A stretch of DNA of 64,000 nt from CAVVJA01 sp963801715 (GTDB taxonomy: Bacteria; Actinomycetota; Actinomycetes; Mycobacteriales; Jatrophihabitantaceae): contig CAWDGB010000004.1 of NCBI GenBank assembly GCA_963801715.1, forward strand, positions 62,001 to 126,000. The letters run 5' to 3'. Positions 1 through 10,227 of the stretch are shown here, piece after piece. Under the pieces are notes generated by a model. The model did not search any database. It was not told where the DNA came from and saw only the letters and a list, made by a program, of their open reading frames with translations. The first letter of the stretch is position 1; the number at the start of each line of letters is the position of its first letter. Position numbers and translations under genes: made by a program.

Positions 1-1
1 C

Positions 2-271
2 CGGCGCTTCGGGTTTCGGCCCGGCACCCCAGGCCTGTACGTGGACGTGGGCACCCTCGCGGCGACAATCCTGCTGGCCGCGCACGCTATCGGACTTGGC
101 TCCGGACCGGTTACTTCGTTCAGTCGCGCGGCCGCAACGCACGTGCTGGACCTGCCCGACGGGTGGGAGCCCCGGCTCATCGTGTGCCTGGGCCATCCTG
201 CCGACCATCAGCCCGCAGGAGTGCGCGCCGGGCGGCGCCGCGACGCGCTGGCCCGCACCTTGTGGCGATAG
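2..271 (+). CDS. Nitroreductase family protein (3' end only)
   Basis: Only the last 89 codons are in the window; the frame is open from the first base and the true start lies to the left. The visible part has the look of the C-terminal half of FMN-dependent nitroreductases: a Gly-Leu-Tyr-Val-Asp stretch, a long alanine-rich helix, a GLGSGPVTSFS turn, and a WEPRLIVCLGHP strand near the end. Family members are dimeric flavoproteins that reduce nitro compounds or quinones with NAD(P)H. The gene ends just before a strong hairpin and faces a glucodextranase gene on the other strand. The substrate cannot be told. Confidence 0.6.
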   Translation, partial: RRFGFRPGTPGLYVDVGTLAATILLAAHAIGLGSGPVTSFSRAAATHVLDLPDGWEPRLIVCLGHPADHQPAGVRAGRRRDALARTLWR

Positions 272-303
272 CGGCAGGAGGCGAGACGAAACCCAAGACC
301 GCC

Positions 304-328
304 TGGGGCCGCCGCCGCGGCGGCCCCA
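304..328. terminator. Bidirectional hairpin terminator
   Basis: A perfect 12-bp GC-only inverted repeat (TGGGGCCGCCGC and its complement) lies between two convergent genes, the nitroreductase and the glucodextranase. No U-run follows on either strand. GC-rich hairpins without a U-tract are common terminators in actinobacteria. Confidence 0.6.
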
Positions 329-334
329 CAGTTG

Positions 335-3300
335 CTACGGCATGACCACGCCGCTGATCACCACGGGCTGGTGAACCGTGTAGTCCAACTCGTCGGATTG
401 GCTAATGTCGGCCGGGGTGAGAACGTCTACGGCCTTCGGCACCGTGGTCGGGTCGACGGTGCAGTGTGGGTCGGAGCTGGCGGCGGCACATACGCCGAAC
501 TGGAATGGCTGCGGAGTCGACGCGAATCCGCGGGCCATGTCCGGGCTAAACCCGTCTTGACCGGTCAGCACGACTGTGAACGCCCAGCCAGATGTCGGCG
601 TGCCGCCCAGTGCCGTCTTGTCGACCGAGAACGTGATGTACCGCGAGATCTGGTTAGCGCTGATGGTTATGGTTCCCACCGTGTTCGTGTTAGACGCATC
701 AACGAACCGCTGGCCGAAGCCCTGTACCTCTAGCAGCCGGCTCCACGCGCTGTCCGGCGCGATGGTGTAGTTCCGTGTGAGGAACGACGCCGCGGTCGAC
801 GTGGATGCCGCGTTGGGGTCGTGCACGTAGACGTCGACGAGCTGCGCCCCGAGCGGGCTGCCGAAGGTCGGCGTCAGATCTAGAGTCTGGACCCGGAACG
901 TGACAGTAGTGCCGGTGTCGTAGACCTGGAAATCGGTCAGGTCGTACGCGCCCTTATGGAAGTCCGGCGCGGTCGGATAAGCGTAGTTGCCCGGGCCGTT
1001 GTCGTCCCCGGTCGGGTCCGCGCTGTCAAAGAGCAGCGTGCCCTGGACGACATCGTTGACGACCGTTCGAACGACCTGGGCCGTACCGCCGTTCGGAGCA
1101 GTGCTGGTGACTACCAGAACGTTGTTGCCGACGAGCGGGGCTATGTCGAAGCTGAACGACCCATCGGCGGCAGCGGTGCCGCTGGCATGTGTCGTCGTGC
1201 TCGTACCCACATCGGCCACATCGATGGTCGCGCCGGGCACCGCCGTGCCAGCGACGTGAATCGGGTTAGTGGCGGCGGTCTGGTCGGGCGGCGACGTCAC
1301 CGTGAGCGTGGTCGCCAGCTGGGTGTGGGTGATGTAGCGGTTGACGGTCTGCGCCGGCTGCTCCAGGACTCGGCCGGCGCTCAGGTCGGCCGTCAGCCGG
1401 ACCAGCGAGCCGGCTCCCCACGTGAGCGGACCGGCTGAGCCGTCCGGCTTGCCGTTGACGAAGCCGATTGAGGCGAGAGTTGGATCGGTGCCAAACGGCG
1501 ACGCGGCAACGTTCGCCGCGTCCCAGACCTGCTCGGGAACCAGACCGACGCCACCCGACATCGCGATCATCGCGGCGAGCAGCTGGCCGGCTGACGTCGC
1601 CTGGCCGGTGGCCAGATCCTGCGCGCCGCGTTCGGCGGACAGCACCGGCCAGGGATGCCCGGTGCCCTTGTTCAGACGGCGCCCACGGCGCACCCTCGAT
1701 CGGGCAGTTGCCTGACGCGACATGGCAATCGCCATAGCCGTCGCCGTTGTACCGCAGCCATCCTGGGCCGGTGGCGGTTTGCTTCTCGATGGTCTTGTCC
1801 ACCACGGTCAGTGAGTTCAGGACATCGGGGTCGGTGGCGGATAGCTCGCCGAGCCGAACCAGCTCGAGGAAACCGGCGTCGATGACCTGGCGCTGGTCGA
1901 GCGTGGGTCCGCCGTTGCCGACGTTGTAGCTGATCGCCGCATTCGGGTCACCGGTCTTAGACAGCCGGATGAAGTAAGGCTGGCTCGACAGCGGACCATT
2001 TGTGGTCACAGTCTGGCTCTTGATCGAGCGCTGGTACTGGTCGGCTGTGGCCAACCAGATCCGCGCGTCGGCCGGAGACGCATGCTGCTGGGCGATCGTT
2101 GCGGCCGCGACCAGCCCGGCGATCTCGGCGGCGATTGTCGACGGCGAGAATCCGCTCTGCTCCTCCCAGCGCTCCGGGCCGAACGACGGCCCGTGCGCGA
2201 TCAGATAGTTTGCCGCCGCCTGGACGTGCGGCCACAGGCCGGCGTCGCCGGCGAGTCCGGACTGCAACACCATCAGGATCGGGTAGGCGACCTCGTCCAG
2301 CTGGGTGTTAAAGGAATCCGGCGCCAGCTTGCCGTTGAGGAGCGAGTTGCGTGGCAGCGACCCGTCGGGGAGCTGCTGCTTCTCGAGCAGGAACCGCGTG
2401 GCGGCACGCGCGGTGGCCAGGTCGCCGTCGGTCAACAACGCCGTCCACGCCTCGTAGAGGTCGCGGGAGAAGACCTCCCGATACGAGCCGAAGTAGGTGT
2501 TGGCCGGGTCGCCGGCCGAGACCGCCTGGCCCCACGGCGAGGCGATGGAGGCCACGATCGCGCCCGGGAACGTCTTGTCCTCGCTTGCCTTGACCACGTT
2601 GGCGGAAACGTAGTACGCGTTCACTGCCGCCGACTGCTGAGCCGTCGACAGACCCGGAAGCGTCGCGGATGGGGCCTTGAGAGCGTCGTCGTACGACTGC
2701 CACGCCGACCGGTACTGGCCACGCAGCGACCCGAATGGTCGGCCAACCGTGGCGCCGGCCGTGGCGACGGCGTTGGCCTGGGTGGTGCCGAAACCAAGGG
2801 CGAGCAGTGCGTCGCCATGCTTGTCGAACCGCACCCGTGCGGTCTGCTCCACGTTGCCATCAAGCGCCGAGTCGGTGGGCGTCAGCGTCATGCGCGGAGT
2901 CGAGCTGGGCGAGTCCATCCGACGGGGTCCCAATGAAGCCGCTGCTCACTGTGCCGAACGGTTGGTCGGCCCGCAGGGCCAGGAAGCTTGGCACGGCATA
3001 ATCGCGATTGGCGGCGTTTGTCTTGGTGTTCGTGTCGTAAGAGACCGGCACCGGCGAACCAGTCGTGGTGTCGACGACGGCATTATCGGCACCGCCGTTG
3101 CCGCTGCCGCCGCCACCGTTGCCACCGACTGTCGCGTCCAGCCGGACGTAGACCCGGTAGCTGGCGGCGGCCGATGTCAGGGGCGTGTAGCTGGTCTGGA
3201 GCACGACGCTCGGGCGGGCCGGGTCGGTGAGGTACGTCGTCGTGAGCCGGTAGGCACCGGACTTTGCCGTGGATGTGACCGTGCAGACCATTCCGGTCGA

Positions 3301-3636
3301 GTCAGCCGACACCGTGTAGGTTGTGTCGCGCGACTGCAGGTCGGTGAACGAGGAGCCGTCGGTGACGAGGTACTGCATCGTCTCGACGTTCGTCGTGTCG
3401 ATCGTCGGAGCATAGACGTCCGACAGCACGCCGCCGGCCACGGTGTACCAGATCTTCGAGGTCGTGTTACGGGCAGTGCCCAGACAGTCCTTTCGGGCCA
3501 GGTCGAAGTGACTCAGTGCGCCCGGGCCGTCAGTGGCCGGACCTGGGGCGGCAACGGCCGCTGGCACGGCGGCCGCGAGTGATCCGGCGACCACTGCGCC
3601 GACCACGAGGAAAACGGACAACGGTCGTGCGCGCAT
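335..3636 (-). pseudogene. Secreted GH15 glucodextranase/glucoamylase, broken by two frameshifts
   Basis: Three reading frames join to one protein of about 1,090 residues. The chosen ATG follows a GAGGAG site and starts a signal peptide ending near AVAAPGP. Then come the glucodextranase N-terminal beta domain (to about residue 245), the GH15 (alpha/alpha)6 catalytic domain with a YGDC turn, a GAPWAPSE segment and a GHPWPVLSAERG motif, an Ig-like linker, and a C-terminal glucodextranase domain ending near PVVISGVVMP. The family removes glucose from starch or dextran ends outside the cell. Frame changes fall near 2,880-2,920 and 1,660-1,700. All domain blocks are otherwise well conserved, so the breaks are either recent mutations or sequencing indels. 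Confidence 0.85.
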
Positions 3637-3837
3637 AGCTCCTCGCCCTCTGCTGAAAGCCCGCGATGTGCTCTCCCTCACAGGCAAGCGCATCGGCCGG
3701 TTGCGGTCAAGAGATCGTCGCCGCCGCAAGACATCGGATAAGCCGAAGTCGACATCTGACGGATTCCTGCGAGACGGATCGACGTGGGAGCGGTGGACGA
3801 GCTGGTCACTGCTCGGAGGCGTTGCTAATTTGAGTCA

Positions 3838-4866
3838 ATGAACAGTTACTCGGACGCGACGACGCGGGCTGAGTTGCCGACTGTGTGGCTGCTGCCGAAA
3901 GCGCTGTATGTCCTTGAACCAGAGGCAACCGCCCTGCTCGATCAGGTCAACCAACGGGTCTGGGCAACCGTTGATCCAGCTCTGCTCGAGATCATCAGGC
4001 TCCGGATCGCTTGGCTACTGGGAAACACCGCGGGAATGCGGGCACGCAGTTCACCGGCCCGCATCCCGGAGCAGAAGGTCGCGGAGTTGCCGGCGTATGC
4101 CACGTCACCGTTGTTCTCCGAACTCGACCGTGACGGCGTCGCGTTCGCTGAGCAGTTCGTCATGGACGTCACCGGAACCAGCCAGGAGTCACTCGACGCT
4201 CTACGCGGTCAGCTGGGCTCGGACCGCCTTCGGGATTTCGTCACGTCGGTCTACCTCGTCGAATTCACCCAGCGGCTCCAGCTGGTGGCGCAGGTTTTGC
4301 TGCCGTCGGTGTCCGACCTGCCTGACGGCGGCAGACGGGAGCAACGCCAAGCGTCGCTGCGCGAGCTGCTCGGGTCATATCAGGACGCGGTGGTCCGTTC
4401 CACCGCCCTCGACCCGGTTACCACCGAATTGGTCCGGCTACGGTGTGCTCGCACGCACAACTGCCGGATCTGCCAGACACTCCGGATGGCCGATGCCCAG
4501 GCCGCCGGAGTCGATAGCGAGATGACCTCGAAGATCGACTTCTACGAGACCAGCGACCTTCCGGAGCCGCACAAGATGGCGCTGCGGATCACCGACGCGT
4601 TCATCATCCGGCCGGATGCGCTGTCAGCGGACATCGTCGGGCCAGCCCGGGCCACCTTCAGCCCGGAGCAGCTCTCCGAGCTGTGTCTGGACATCACGAA
4701 ATGGAGCACCCAGAAGATCCATGTCGCTCTGGGCACGGATGGCACGGATGGCCTGCCGATCAACGAGGACGGCGTGGTGTTGTTCGGCTTTCAGCACGAC
4801 GGGCGGGTCGCCGGCTACTGGGCCGATTCCGAACACCCCGTTGTCGTATCGCAGACGGACCACTAG
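3838..4866 (+). CDS. Carboxymuconolactone decarboxylase / AhpD-like protein
   Basis: A protein of 342 residues, about twice the size of a single AhpD-like domain. The C-terminal half has a cysteine-rich motif (LRCARTHNCRICQTLRMADA, near residues 199-218) with the CxxC spacing of the AhpD/CMD family. In that family the cysteines reduce peroxide-reductase partners or line a decarboxylase pocket. The N-terminal half has a similar all-helical look without the cysteine pair, so it is probably a degenerate duplicate. An in-frame stop just upstream fixes the ATG as the first possible start; a GGAGG site lies 18 bases before it, a long spacing. The gene stands alone, and a redox role is inferred. Confidence 0.75.
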   Translation: MNSYSDATTRAELPTVWLLPKALYVLEPEATALLDQVNQRVWATVDPALLEIIRLRIAWLLGNTAGMRARSSPARIPEQKVAELPAYATSPLFSELDRDGVAFAEQFVMDVTGTSQESLDALRGQLGSDRLRDFVTSVYLVEFTQRLQLVAQVLLPSVSDLPDGGRREQRQASLRELLGSYQDAVVRSTALDPVTTELVRLRCARTHNCRICQTLRMADAQAAGVDSEMTSKIDFYETSDLPEPHKMALRITDAFIIRPDALSADIVGPARATFSPEQLSELCLDITKWSTQKIHVALGTDGTDGLPINEDGVVLFGFQHDGRVAGYWADSEHPVVVSQTDH

Positions 4867-5039
4867 GCACGCACCGCCGGCCGAGCCGGCCCAGCGCCAA
4901 GAATCCGGCATGCCCAGGGCGGCGATTTTGTGCCGGCCGCCGAGTCCGTACATATAGGGTCAGCGCTGGCGCTGGCGCGGTGCGAGTTTGGGGCGCCGGA
5001 GGTGCCATGGCTGCAGCCGTTCGCCGCAGATTCAGGCGG

Positions 5040-5437
5040 TCGTCGATCGCGTCGAATACCTCGACATCGACAACAACAACGCCGGCATCGCGCTTTACGA
5101 CGACCTGAGCGAGCGGGCCTCGGCGAGTACAACTTCCGCACGTTTGAATTCAGCTCGGCGCGGAGCTCGGCAACCAGAGGCCATTCATCGACTGGGCCCG
5201 CGACGACTGGTACGGACTGGGCGACCTACACCCAGGAGTCTCCCGGGCTGACCGCGTTTGCGCTCGACACGGCATCGCCGTACACACCTACTCGGCGTAC
5301 GCGCGGGGTATGGCGGTCTCTCGGGCATGTACCAATGGCTCGACCGGGCACCGTGAGGGCGCAACGAGCAACGCGGCGCCGACGACCCGCTCAGTTTCTT
5401 CCGGCGCCACGACGAGTACGACAGCCAGGGGATATAA
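5040..5437 (+). pseudogene. Remnant of a DUF899 (thioredoxin-like) protein
   Basis: No single frame is open, but jumping frames recovers the order of DUF899 landmarks: EYNFR near 5,125, PGLTAFALD near 5,240, HTYSAYARG near 5,285, GMYQWLDRAP near 5,325 and FFRRHDEYD near 5,395 followed by a stop. At least three frame changes are needed and the N-terminal half, with the family's usual YHFMF region, cannot be found. This is a decayed gene and not an active protein. It sits tail to tail with the sortase gene. Confidence 0.6.
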
Positions 5438-5482
5438 GGACGCGCGAACGACCTCATCGCCGCCTGCCGCAGGGCAGCGGGC

Positions 5483-6210
5483 TCACTGCAGGTTGGCGAC
5501 AACAACGATGTTGTTGGTACTCGTATCGCCCTGCTCGAACGCACAGGTGACTAGCACAATGCGGTTTCGCACGGTGCTGTCGGATGCCCACCTTGGCAGC
5601 GCGCTCGCGGATTTGGGCGACAGTCCGGTTTGTGCGATCTGATAGGTCAGCACGCCGGTCGGGAGCGTGACTCGAACCAGATCCCGGACCCGTGCGTCCT
5701 TGAGCCGGGTGAACGGGCATTGGTGGTGGTGGCACGCGTGGCCGTAGATGTAGCTCGTGCCGGCGCTTTGCGCTGACGGGTAGGCGGATTGCTTCACCCA
5801 GACGGCCGTGTTCCATTCGGTGGCGGTGCTGTGTGGTGGGTCGACCGGCTGGTTGCTGGCGACGCTGATCGAACCGACAGAGGCCAGGATCGGGCCGGAG
5901 CTCGCGGTGACGGCAAGGGTGAATGAAATCGCCTGGGCGGGCAGCGGAACCTCCGGATCGGGTTGGACCCGTGACGCCGACGCCAGGGACGAGGCGCCGG
6001 AACGAACGGAACTCGATCCGGAGGTGCGGTGATTGCGCGTGGAGCTGGCGTCGCCGCCGGTGCGGATGAGGCTTGCGACGACAGCGAGGCCTGCTTGTGA
6101 AATGCCTGGTCGCGATCGTCTGACGCAGCGTTCGGAAGAGTGATGGACGCCGCCATGATGACAGCGGCGCCCACCACGCCAGCGAAAAGAACTTTACGTA
6201 TGGCTACCAC
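5483..6210 (-). pseudogene. Sortase, broken by one frameshift
   Basis: The start region encodes an N-terminal membrane anchor (MVAIRKVLFAGVVGAAV) and a Pro/Ala/Ser linker. After a frame change near 6,010-6,060 the rest is an actinobacterial sortase barrel, with the catalytic His in SYIYGHAC and the catalytic Cys in IVLVTCAFE. Canonical sortases have an Arg shortly after the Cys, before the last strand; here that stretch is GDTSTNNIVVVANL with no Arg. Sortases cut a sorting signal and attach proteins to the cell wall. The start overlaps the end of the upstream Ser/Pro-repeat surface protein by 17 bases, so the two form one operon and may be enzyme and substrate. Confidence 0.75.
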
Positions 6211-7111
6211 GACGTCGTAGCACGCTAGTCGATAGCGCCGCCGCGAGGCCGAATAGACCGAGCCCGGACCCCAGCATGATCGGCCTCAGCGGGAAGCCAC
6301 TGGGGGGCGGGTTGTCACCGGTCTGGCCTGGTCCCGGCACGAACGGCGAGGTGCTTGGGACGACAGCGGGCGACGAGGACGCCGACGAACTGCTCTCCGA
6401 AGCCGCCGACGAGCTGCTTTCCGGAGCCGATGACGTGCTCTCCGGAGCGGACGAGCTGCTCTCGGGAGCCGATGACGTGCTCTCCGGAGCCGATGACGTG
6501 CTCTCCGGAGCCGATGAGCTGCTCGGCGGCTTCGATGTCGGCGTCGCTGACGAGCTGGTGCTCGTGGGCGGTGCCGACGGACTGGTGGGTGGAACCGACG
6601 CACTGGTGGGTGGAACCGACGATGTGCTCGGTGTCCCGCACGGGCCGTGGCTCAGGACGAACTGACCAGACCACCCGCTGTAGATCGTGGCGGTCGCCGA
6701 GACGACTGTGCTGTCCAGGTTGAGAGTGGTCGAGTAATGAGCAGCTCCCCCCGTGACCTTCTCCAGCGGCACGTCGGCCGACTGGCCGTTCGCCCAAGTC
6801 ACATGGATCGTCGCCGGGGCGTCGCTCGCCGTGTCGATCTGATTAATGATGAAGTGCCATTCGCTGTCGTTGCAGCCGTGATCCGAGAGAGACCCCGCTT
6901 TTACCGTGATGAGCTTCGTGTCGGAAGACTGGCCGGCTACGACTTGTCCAGCAACATGGCCGCTCGCCGGACCCGCACCCACGAGCACGAGCGCCAAGCC
7001 GAGCAGACCGAGTACGCCAGCGGCGAGTAACCGGTTGACCCCGCGTCCTTCCTCTATCAGGCGCGCTCGGTGACGACCGCGAGATCTCGGATCACCGCTC
7101 TGTTCGGACAT
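6194..7111 (-). CDS. Surface-anchored Ser/Pro-repeat protein, candidate sortase partner
   Basis: A protein of 305 residues. The ATG is chosen because GGGAGG lies four bases upstream; a longer version starts 12 codons earlier. After about 30 charged residues comes a secretion helix (LLAAGVLGLLGLALVLVGAG). Next is a beta-rich domain of about 110 residues with two cysteines (HGCNDSEWHF and HGPCGTP), then a long Ser/Thr/Pro stalk with heptads of the type SSAPEST, and a C-terminal membrane helix followed by LRRRGSHT. Stalk, helix and basic tail are typical of wall-anchored proteins. I see no LPXTG-type motif before the helix; FPLRP is the nearest candidate. Function unknown; cell-surface display is inferred. 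Confidence 0.7.
   Translation of the reverse strand: MSEQSGDPRSRGRHRARLIEEGRGVNRLLAAGVLGLLGLALVLVGAGPASGHVAGQVVAGQSSDTKLITVKAGSLSDHGCNDSEWHFIINQIDTASDAPATIHVTWANGQSADVPLEKVTGGAAHYSTTLNLDSTVVSATATIYSGWSGQFVLSHGPCGTPSTSSVPPTSASVPPTSPSAPPTSTSSSATPTSKPPSSSSAPESTSSAPESTSSAPESSSSAPESTSSAPESSSSAASESSSSASSSPAVVPSTSPFVPGPGQTGDNPPPSGFPLRPIMLGSGLGLFGLAAALSTSVLRRRGSHT
6397..6522 (-). repeat. 21-bp tandem repeats encoding SSAPEST/SSAPESS heptads
   Basis: Five to six near-identical 21-bp units (core CTCCGGAGCCGATGA on the plus strand) lie inside the surface-protein gene and code for seven-residue repeats in its stalk. Such in-frame repeats change copy number by slippage and alter stalk length. They are coding repeats, not CRISPR units: there are no unique spacers. 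Confidence 0.8.
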
Positions 7112-7500
7112 GTGCCTCCCGCTCCCATCCGGAAAGGACGGATCCACCCCCCGTGGGCGGATCCGTCCATCGCCTCACTACATCAGCGTCGAGTTCCTCA
7201 TATCCGTCACATCAAGGCTCAGGCGGGTCGACGGGGACCACCGCGTCGGATTCGCGCGCAGCGAAGCGCACGGTGATCCGTCCGCGTACCAGATAGTGCT
7301 CAGATTGCTATCTATGGGAAGGCTGAAGCGGAAAGCGCAGGACGGCCGCGACGCGATGCGGCGCCGGCTCAGTCTCGACCATCACGTGCTTGGCCATCCC
7401 CCCTCGTCGACGACCCGCTCGATGAGCTCGTCGATGACATCCGGGATCTAGCGCGTCTTCGTTCCGGAGATTGGGCAGGCGTCACCAGGTTCACCGAGCC

Positions 7501-7720
7501 AAACTTCTCGTCCTCGCGTTCCCAGCCGCCGACGAAGCCCTCCCTACCTTCGTCGACCAGGCCGCCAGTTATCCCTCGGGGCGCTGCTGCTGCTGTTCGC
7601 CTGCAAGGGGCTCGCTTACAGCGTGACGCTAAGCAGCTTCTGAGGCGGGCCGGTCTTTCCGGCGATGTTCCTGGGCGCGGTCGGCGGTGTCGCCATGTCC
7701 CACCTGCCCCGGGCTTCTGA
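7501..7720 (+). pseudogene. Remnant of a ClC-family chloride channel
   Basis: The plus strand has a ClC-type block: DEALPTFVDQAASYPSG, a frame change at a G-run near 7,578, then GALLLLFACKGLAYSVTLSSF, an in-frame TGA where family members have Arg, then GGPVFPAMFLGAVGGVAMSHLP. The GGPVFPA segment is the conserved ClC motif after the selectivity helix. Only about 70 residues of a protein usually over 400 long remain, with one frameshift and one stop. The rest of 7,150-7,500 holds no gene I can recognise. Confidence 0.65.
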
Positions 7721-7728
7721 CCTTTCGG

Positions 7729-8823
7729 TCAACTCCCCGGGCGCGCCGGCGGAGGGCCAGGCGGTGAGACCGGCTCCCGCTCACCAGCCGGCTCCGGCGC
7801 GGGCGCGGCTTCGATGGCTGTGGCCGGCCGGAAGTCGCTGACACTGACCCGCTTGCGGAACACGTAGTAGGTCCAGCCCTGGTAGACGAGTACCAGCGGC
7901 AGGAAGATGATCACGACCACGGTCATCGCCTTGAGCGAGTACGCCCCGGACGCCGTGTTGTGCACGGTCAGGTTGTAGGCGGAGTTGGTGCTGGAGACCA
8001 TCACGTTCGGGTACAGGTCTACGAAGATCGCACCAATGGACGCCGCGATGGTAATCGTGGTGGCGACGAAGGCGAAGCCATCACGGTGTTCGTAGACCAG
8101 CCACACGGCCGCAATGACGGCGAGTGCGGCCAGCAGTTCGATCAGGTTGAGGAAGAAGGTGTCGCTGGCGGTCACATGGGTCCAGATGATGAAGGCGATG
8201 ACTGCGGCGCCGGTGAACGGCGCCACCCGGCGCGCCAGCACCCTGGACCGTTCGTACAGTTCTCCGGTGGTCTTCAGACAGAGGAACGTCGCACCGTGCA
8301 GTAGGCAGATCAGGACCAGCGTGATGCCGGTGAACAGGGCGTAGGGCTGCAGCAGGTCCCAGAAGGAGCCGGTGAAATCCTGGCTGGAATTGATCGGCAA
8401 TCCATGGAGGAGGTCGCCGAGGGCCACGCCGATCAGCAGCGGGGCCAGCAAGCTGCCGACGGTGAGCAGGACGTCCCAGGTACGCCGCCAGCGAAGCGTA
8501 TCTCGCTTGCCGCGGAATTCGAAGGCCACCCCGCGGACGATCAACGCCGCCAGCAACAGCACCATTGCCAGGTACATGCCGGAGAACATCGTGGCGTACC
8601 AGCCGGGAAACGCTGCGAACATGGCGGCCCCGGCCACGACCAGCCAGACCTCGTTGCCGTCCCACAGCGGCCCGATGGTGTTGATCACCGCCCGGCGACC
8701 GGCCTCGTCAGCGCCGACCGCCTGGTGCAGCATGCCGACGCCGAAGTCGAATCCCTCGAGGATGAAAAAATTGATCCACAAGATCGCGATGACAATGAAC
8801 CAGAACGGGACGAGATTCATCAC
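7729..8823 (-). CDS. cydB: Cytochrome bd ubiquinol oxidase subunit II
   Basis: A multi-helix membrane protein of 364 residues, normal for CydB. The N-terminus has the family signature (INFFILEGFDFGVGML, near residues 18-33) and then the GPLWDGNEVWLVVAG block. CydB pairs with CydA in the inner membrane to form the high-affinity, non-proton-pumping oxidase that reduces O2 to water. The extra C-terminal tail is rich in Pro and Ala. Two ATG codons are adjacent and either may be the start. The gene starts 5 bases after cydA and is the last of the ndh-cydA-cydB set. Confidence 0.97.
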   Translation of the reverse strand: MMNLVPFWFIVIAILWINFFILEGFDFGVGMLHQAVGADEAGRRAVINTIGPLWDGNEVWLVVAGAAMFAAFPGWYATMFSGMYLAMVLLLAALIVRGVAFEFRGKRDTLRWRRTWDVLLTVGSLLAPLLIGVALGDLLHGLPINSSQDFTGSFWDLLQPYALFTGITLVLICLLHGATFLCLKTTGELYERSRVLARRVAPFTGAAVIAFIIWTHVTASDTFFLNLIELLAALAVIAAVWLVYEHRDGFAFVATTITIAASIGAIFVDLYPNVMVSSTNSAYNLTVHNTASGAYSLKAMTVVVIIFLPLVLVYQGWTYYVFRKRVSVSDFRPATAIEAAPAPEPAGEREPVSPPGPPPARPGS

Positions 8824-8828
8824 AGACC

Positions 8829-10211
8829 TCAGTACTGGACGGCCGGTATTGGTGTGTCTATCTCCGCCTCAGTGCGCTGAGGCGGGAGTTCTTTGCGCGA
8901 GTACCGCAGCATCAAGATCAGGTCCACGGTGCCCAGCACGCCGTACAGCAAGATGAATCCCACCAGGCTGATCCACAGCCACGTGGTGCTGACGTTCGGC
9001 GAGATCCCGTCTTTCGTCAACATGATGCCCTGCACGATCCACGGCTGCCGGCCGCTCTCGGTCAGCAACCACCCGGCGGTGTTCATCAAGAACGGCAACA
9101 CCGCGGCCCATACCGCCACCCACAGAAATACCCGGGAGGTTTCCAGTTTCTTCCGCCGGATCAGCCACAGCCCCCACAGCCCGATCAGCAGGACCAGGAC
9201 CGGCAGGTAGGCCATCACCCGCATCGACCAGTACTGGATGAACACATTCGGCACGTAGTTCCCGGGCCCGTACTGCTGGCTGTACTGGGCCTGTAATGGG
9301 TCTAGCCCGACCACCTGGCCGTTCCAGGTGTTCGTGGCCAGCAGCGACAGCAGATGCGGGATCGCGATGATCTCGGTCGGGGTGTGGTCGTTGTTACCGC
9401 CGCCGATCTGGAACAGCGAGAACGAGCACGGCTGGCAGGTGGTCCACTGCGCCTCCGCGGCGGCGATCTTCATCGGCTGGTACTTGGCCTCGATGACCCC
9501 GAGCTCGTCGCCCACCAGCATGGCGAACAGGATCGCCGGCACCAAGACGAAGATCCCCAGCCGCGCCGCTCGGGTGAACACGTCGCGGTCCCCGCCGTGG
9601 CGCAGCTGCCAGGCCGAGACCGCCAGCATGACAATCGCACCAGTTGTCAGCGACGCGAACAGGACCTTCGCGTATCCCCAAATGAACACCGGATTGGTGA
9701 ACAGGGCCCAGATGTCGTTCAGCTGCGGCTTGCCGTTGACCATGGTGTAGCCGACCGGGTGCTGCATCCAGGAGTTAGCCGCCAGGATGAACAGCGCCGA
9801 GAACGCGCTGCCGAACGCAACTGCCCAGATCGTCGCCAGGTGCACCCGTCGCGACAACTTGTCCCAGCCGAACAGCCACAGCCCCAAGAAAACCGACTCG
9901 AGGAAAAACGCGCCCAGCCCCTCCATCGCCAGCGGCGCGCCGAACACGTTGCCGACCAGCCGCGAATAGGCCCCCCAGTTCATCCCGAACTCGAATTCCT
10001 GCACGAGGCCGGTCACCACGCCGATCGCGACGTTGATCACTAGCAACGTGCCGAAAAACCTGGTCAGCCGCAGGTACTCATCGCGCTTGCTGCGGTACCA
10101 CGTCGTCTGCAGCAGCGCCGTCAGGAAGGCGAGCCCGATCGTGATCGGGACGAAGAAGAAATGATTGATCGAGGTGAACGCGAACTGAATCCGCGCTAGA
10201 TCCTCATTCAA
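8829..10211 (-). CDS. cydA: Cytochrome bd ubiquinol oxidase subunit I
   Basis: The 460-residue protein fits CydA with the short quinol (Q) loop. It begins with the conserved N-terminal helix containing the heme-ligand His (FTSINHFFFVPITIGLAF) and carries the conserved GRQPWIVQG motif near residue 370. CydA binds hemes b558, b595 and d and oxidises quinol at the outer membrane face. A GGAGGG site lies eight bases before the ATG. It follows ndh by 16 bases and precedes cydB by 5. The operon couples NADH oxidation directly to O2 reduction, fitting growth at low oxygen or under stress. Confidence 0.97.
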   Translation of the reverse strand: MNEDLARIQFAFTSINHFFFVPITIGLAFLTALLQTTWYRSKRDEYLRLTRFFGTLLVINVAIGVVTGLVQEFEFGMNWGAYSRLVGNVFGAPLAMEGLGAFFLESVFLGLWLFGWDKLSRRVHLATIWAVAFGSAFSALFILAANSWMQHPVGYTMVNGKPQLNDIWALFTNPVFIWGYAKVLFASLTTGAIVMLAVSAWQLRHGGDRDVFTRAARLGIFVLVPAILFAMLVGDELGVIEAKYQPMKIAAAEAQWTTCQPCSFSLFQIGGGNNDHTPTEIIAIPHLLSLLATNTWNGQVVGLDPLQAQYSQQYGPGNYVPNVFIQYWSMRVMAYLPVLVLLIGLWGLWLIRRKKLETSRVFLWVAVWAAVLPFLMNTAGWLLTESGRQPWIVQGIMLTKDGISPNVSTTWLWISLVGFILLYGVLGTVDLILMLRYSRKELPPQRTEAEIDTPIPAVQY

Positions 10212-10227
10212 GGTTACCCTCCGGCAG

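Noticed and set aside
6397..6522. Regular repeats resembling a CRISPR array
   Set aside because: There are no unique spacers; the units code in frame for SSAPEST heptads.
7150..7500. Plus-strand frame with MGRLKRKAQDGRDAMRRRL
   Set aside because: No recognisable domain or ribosome site; it lies before the ClC fossil and could be part of the same decayed region.
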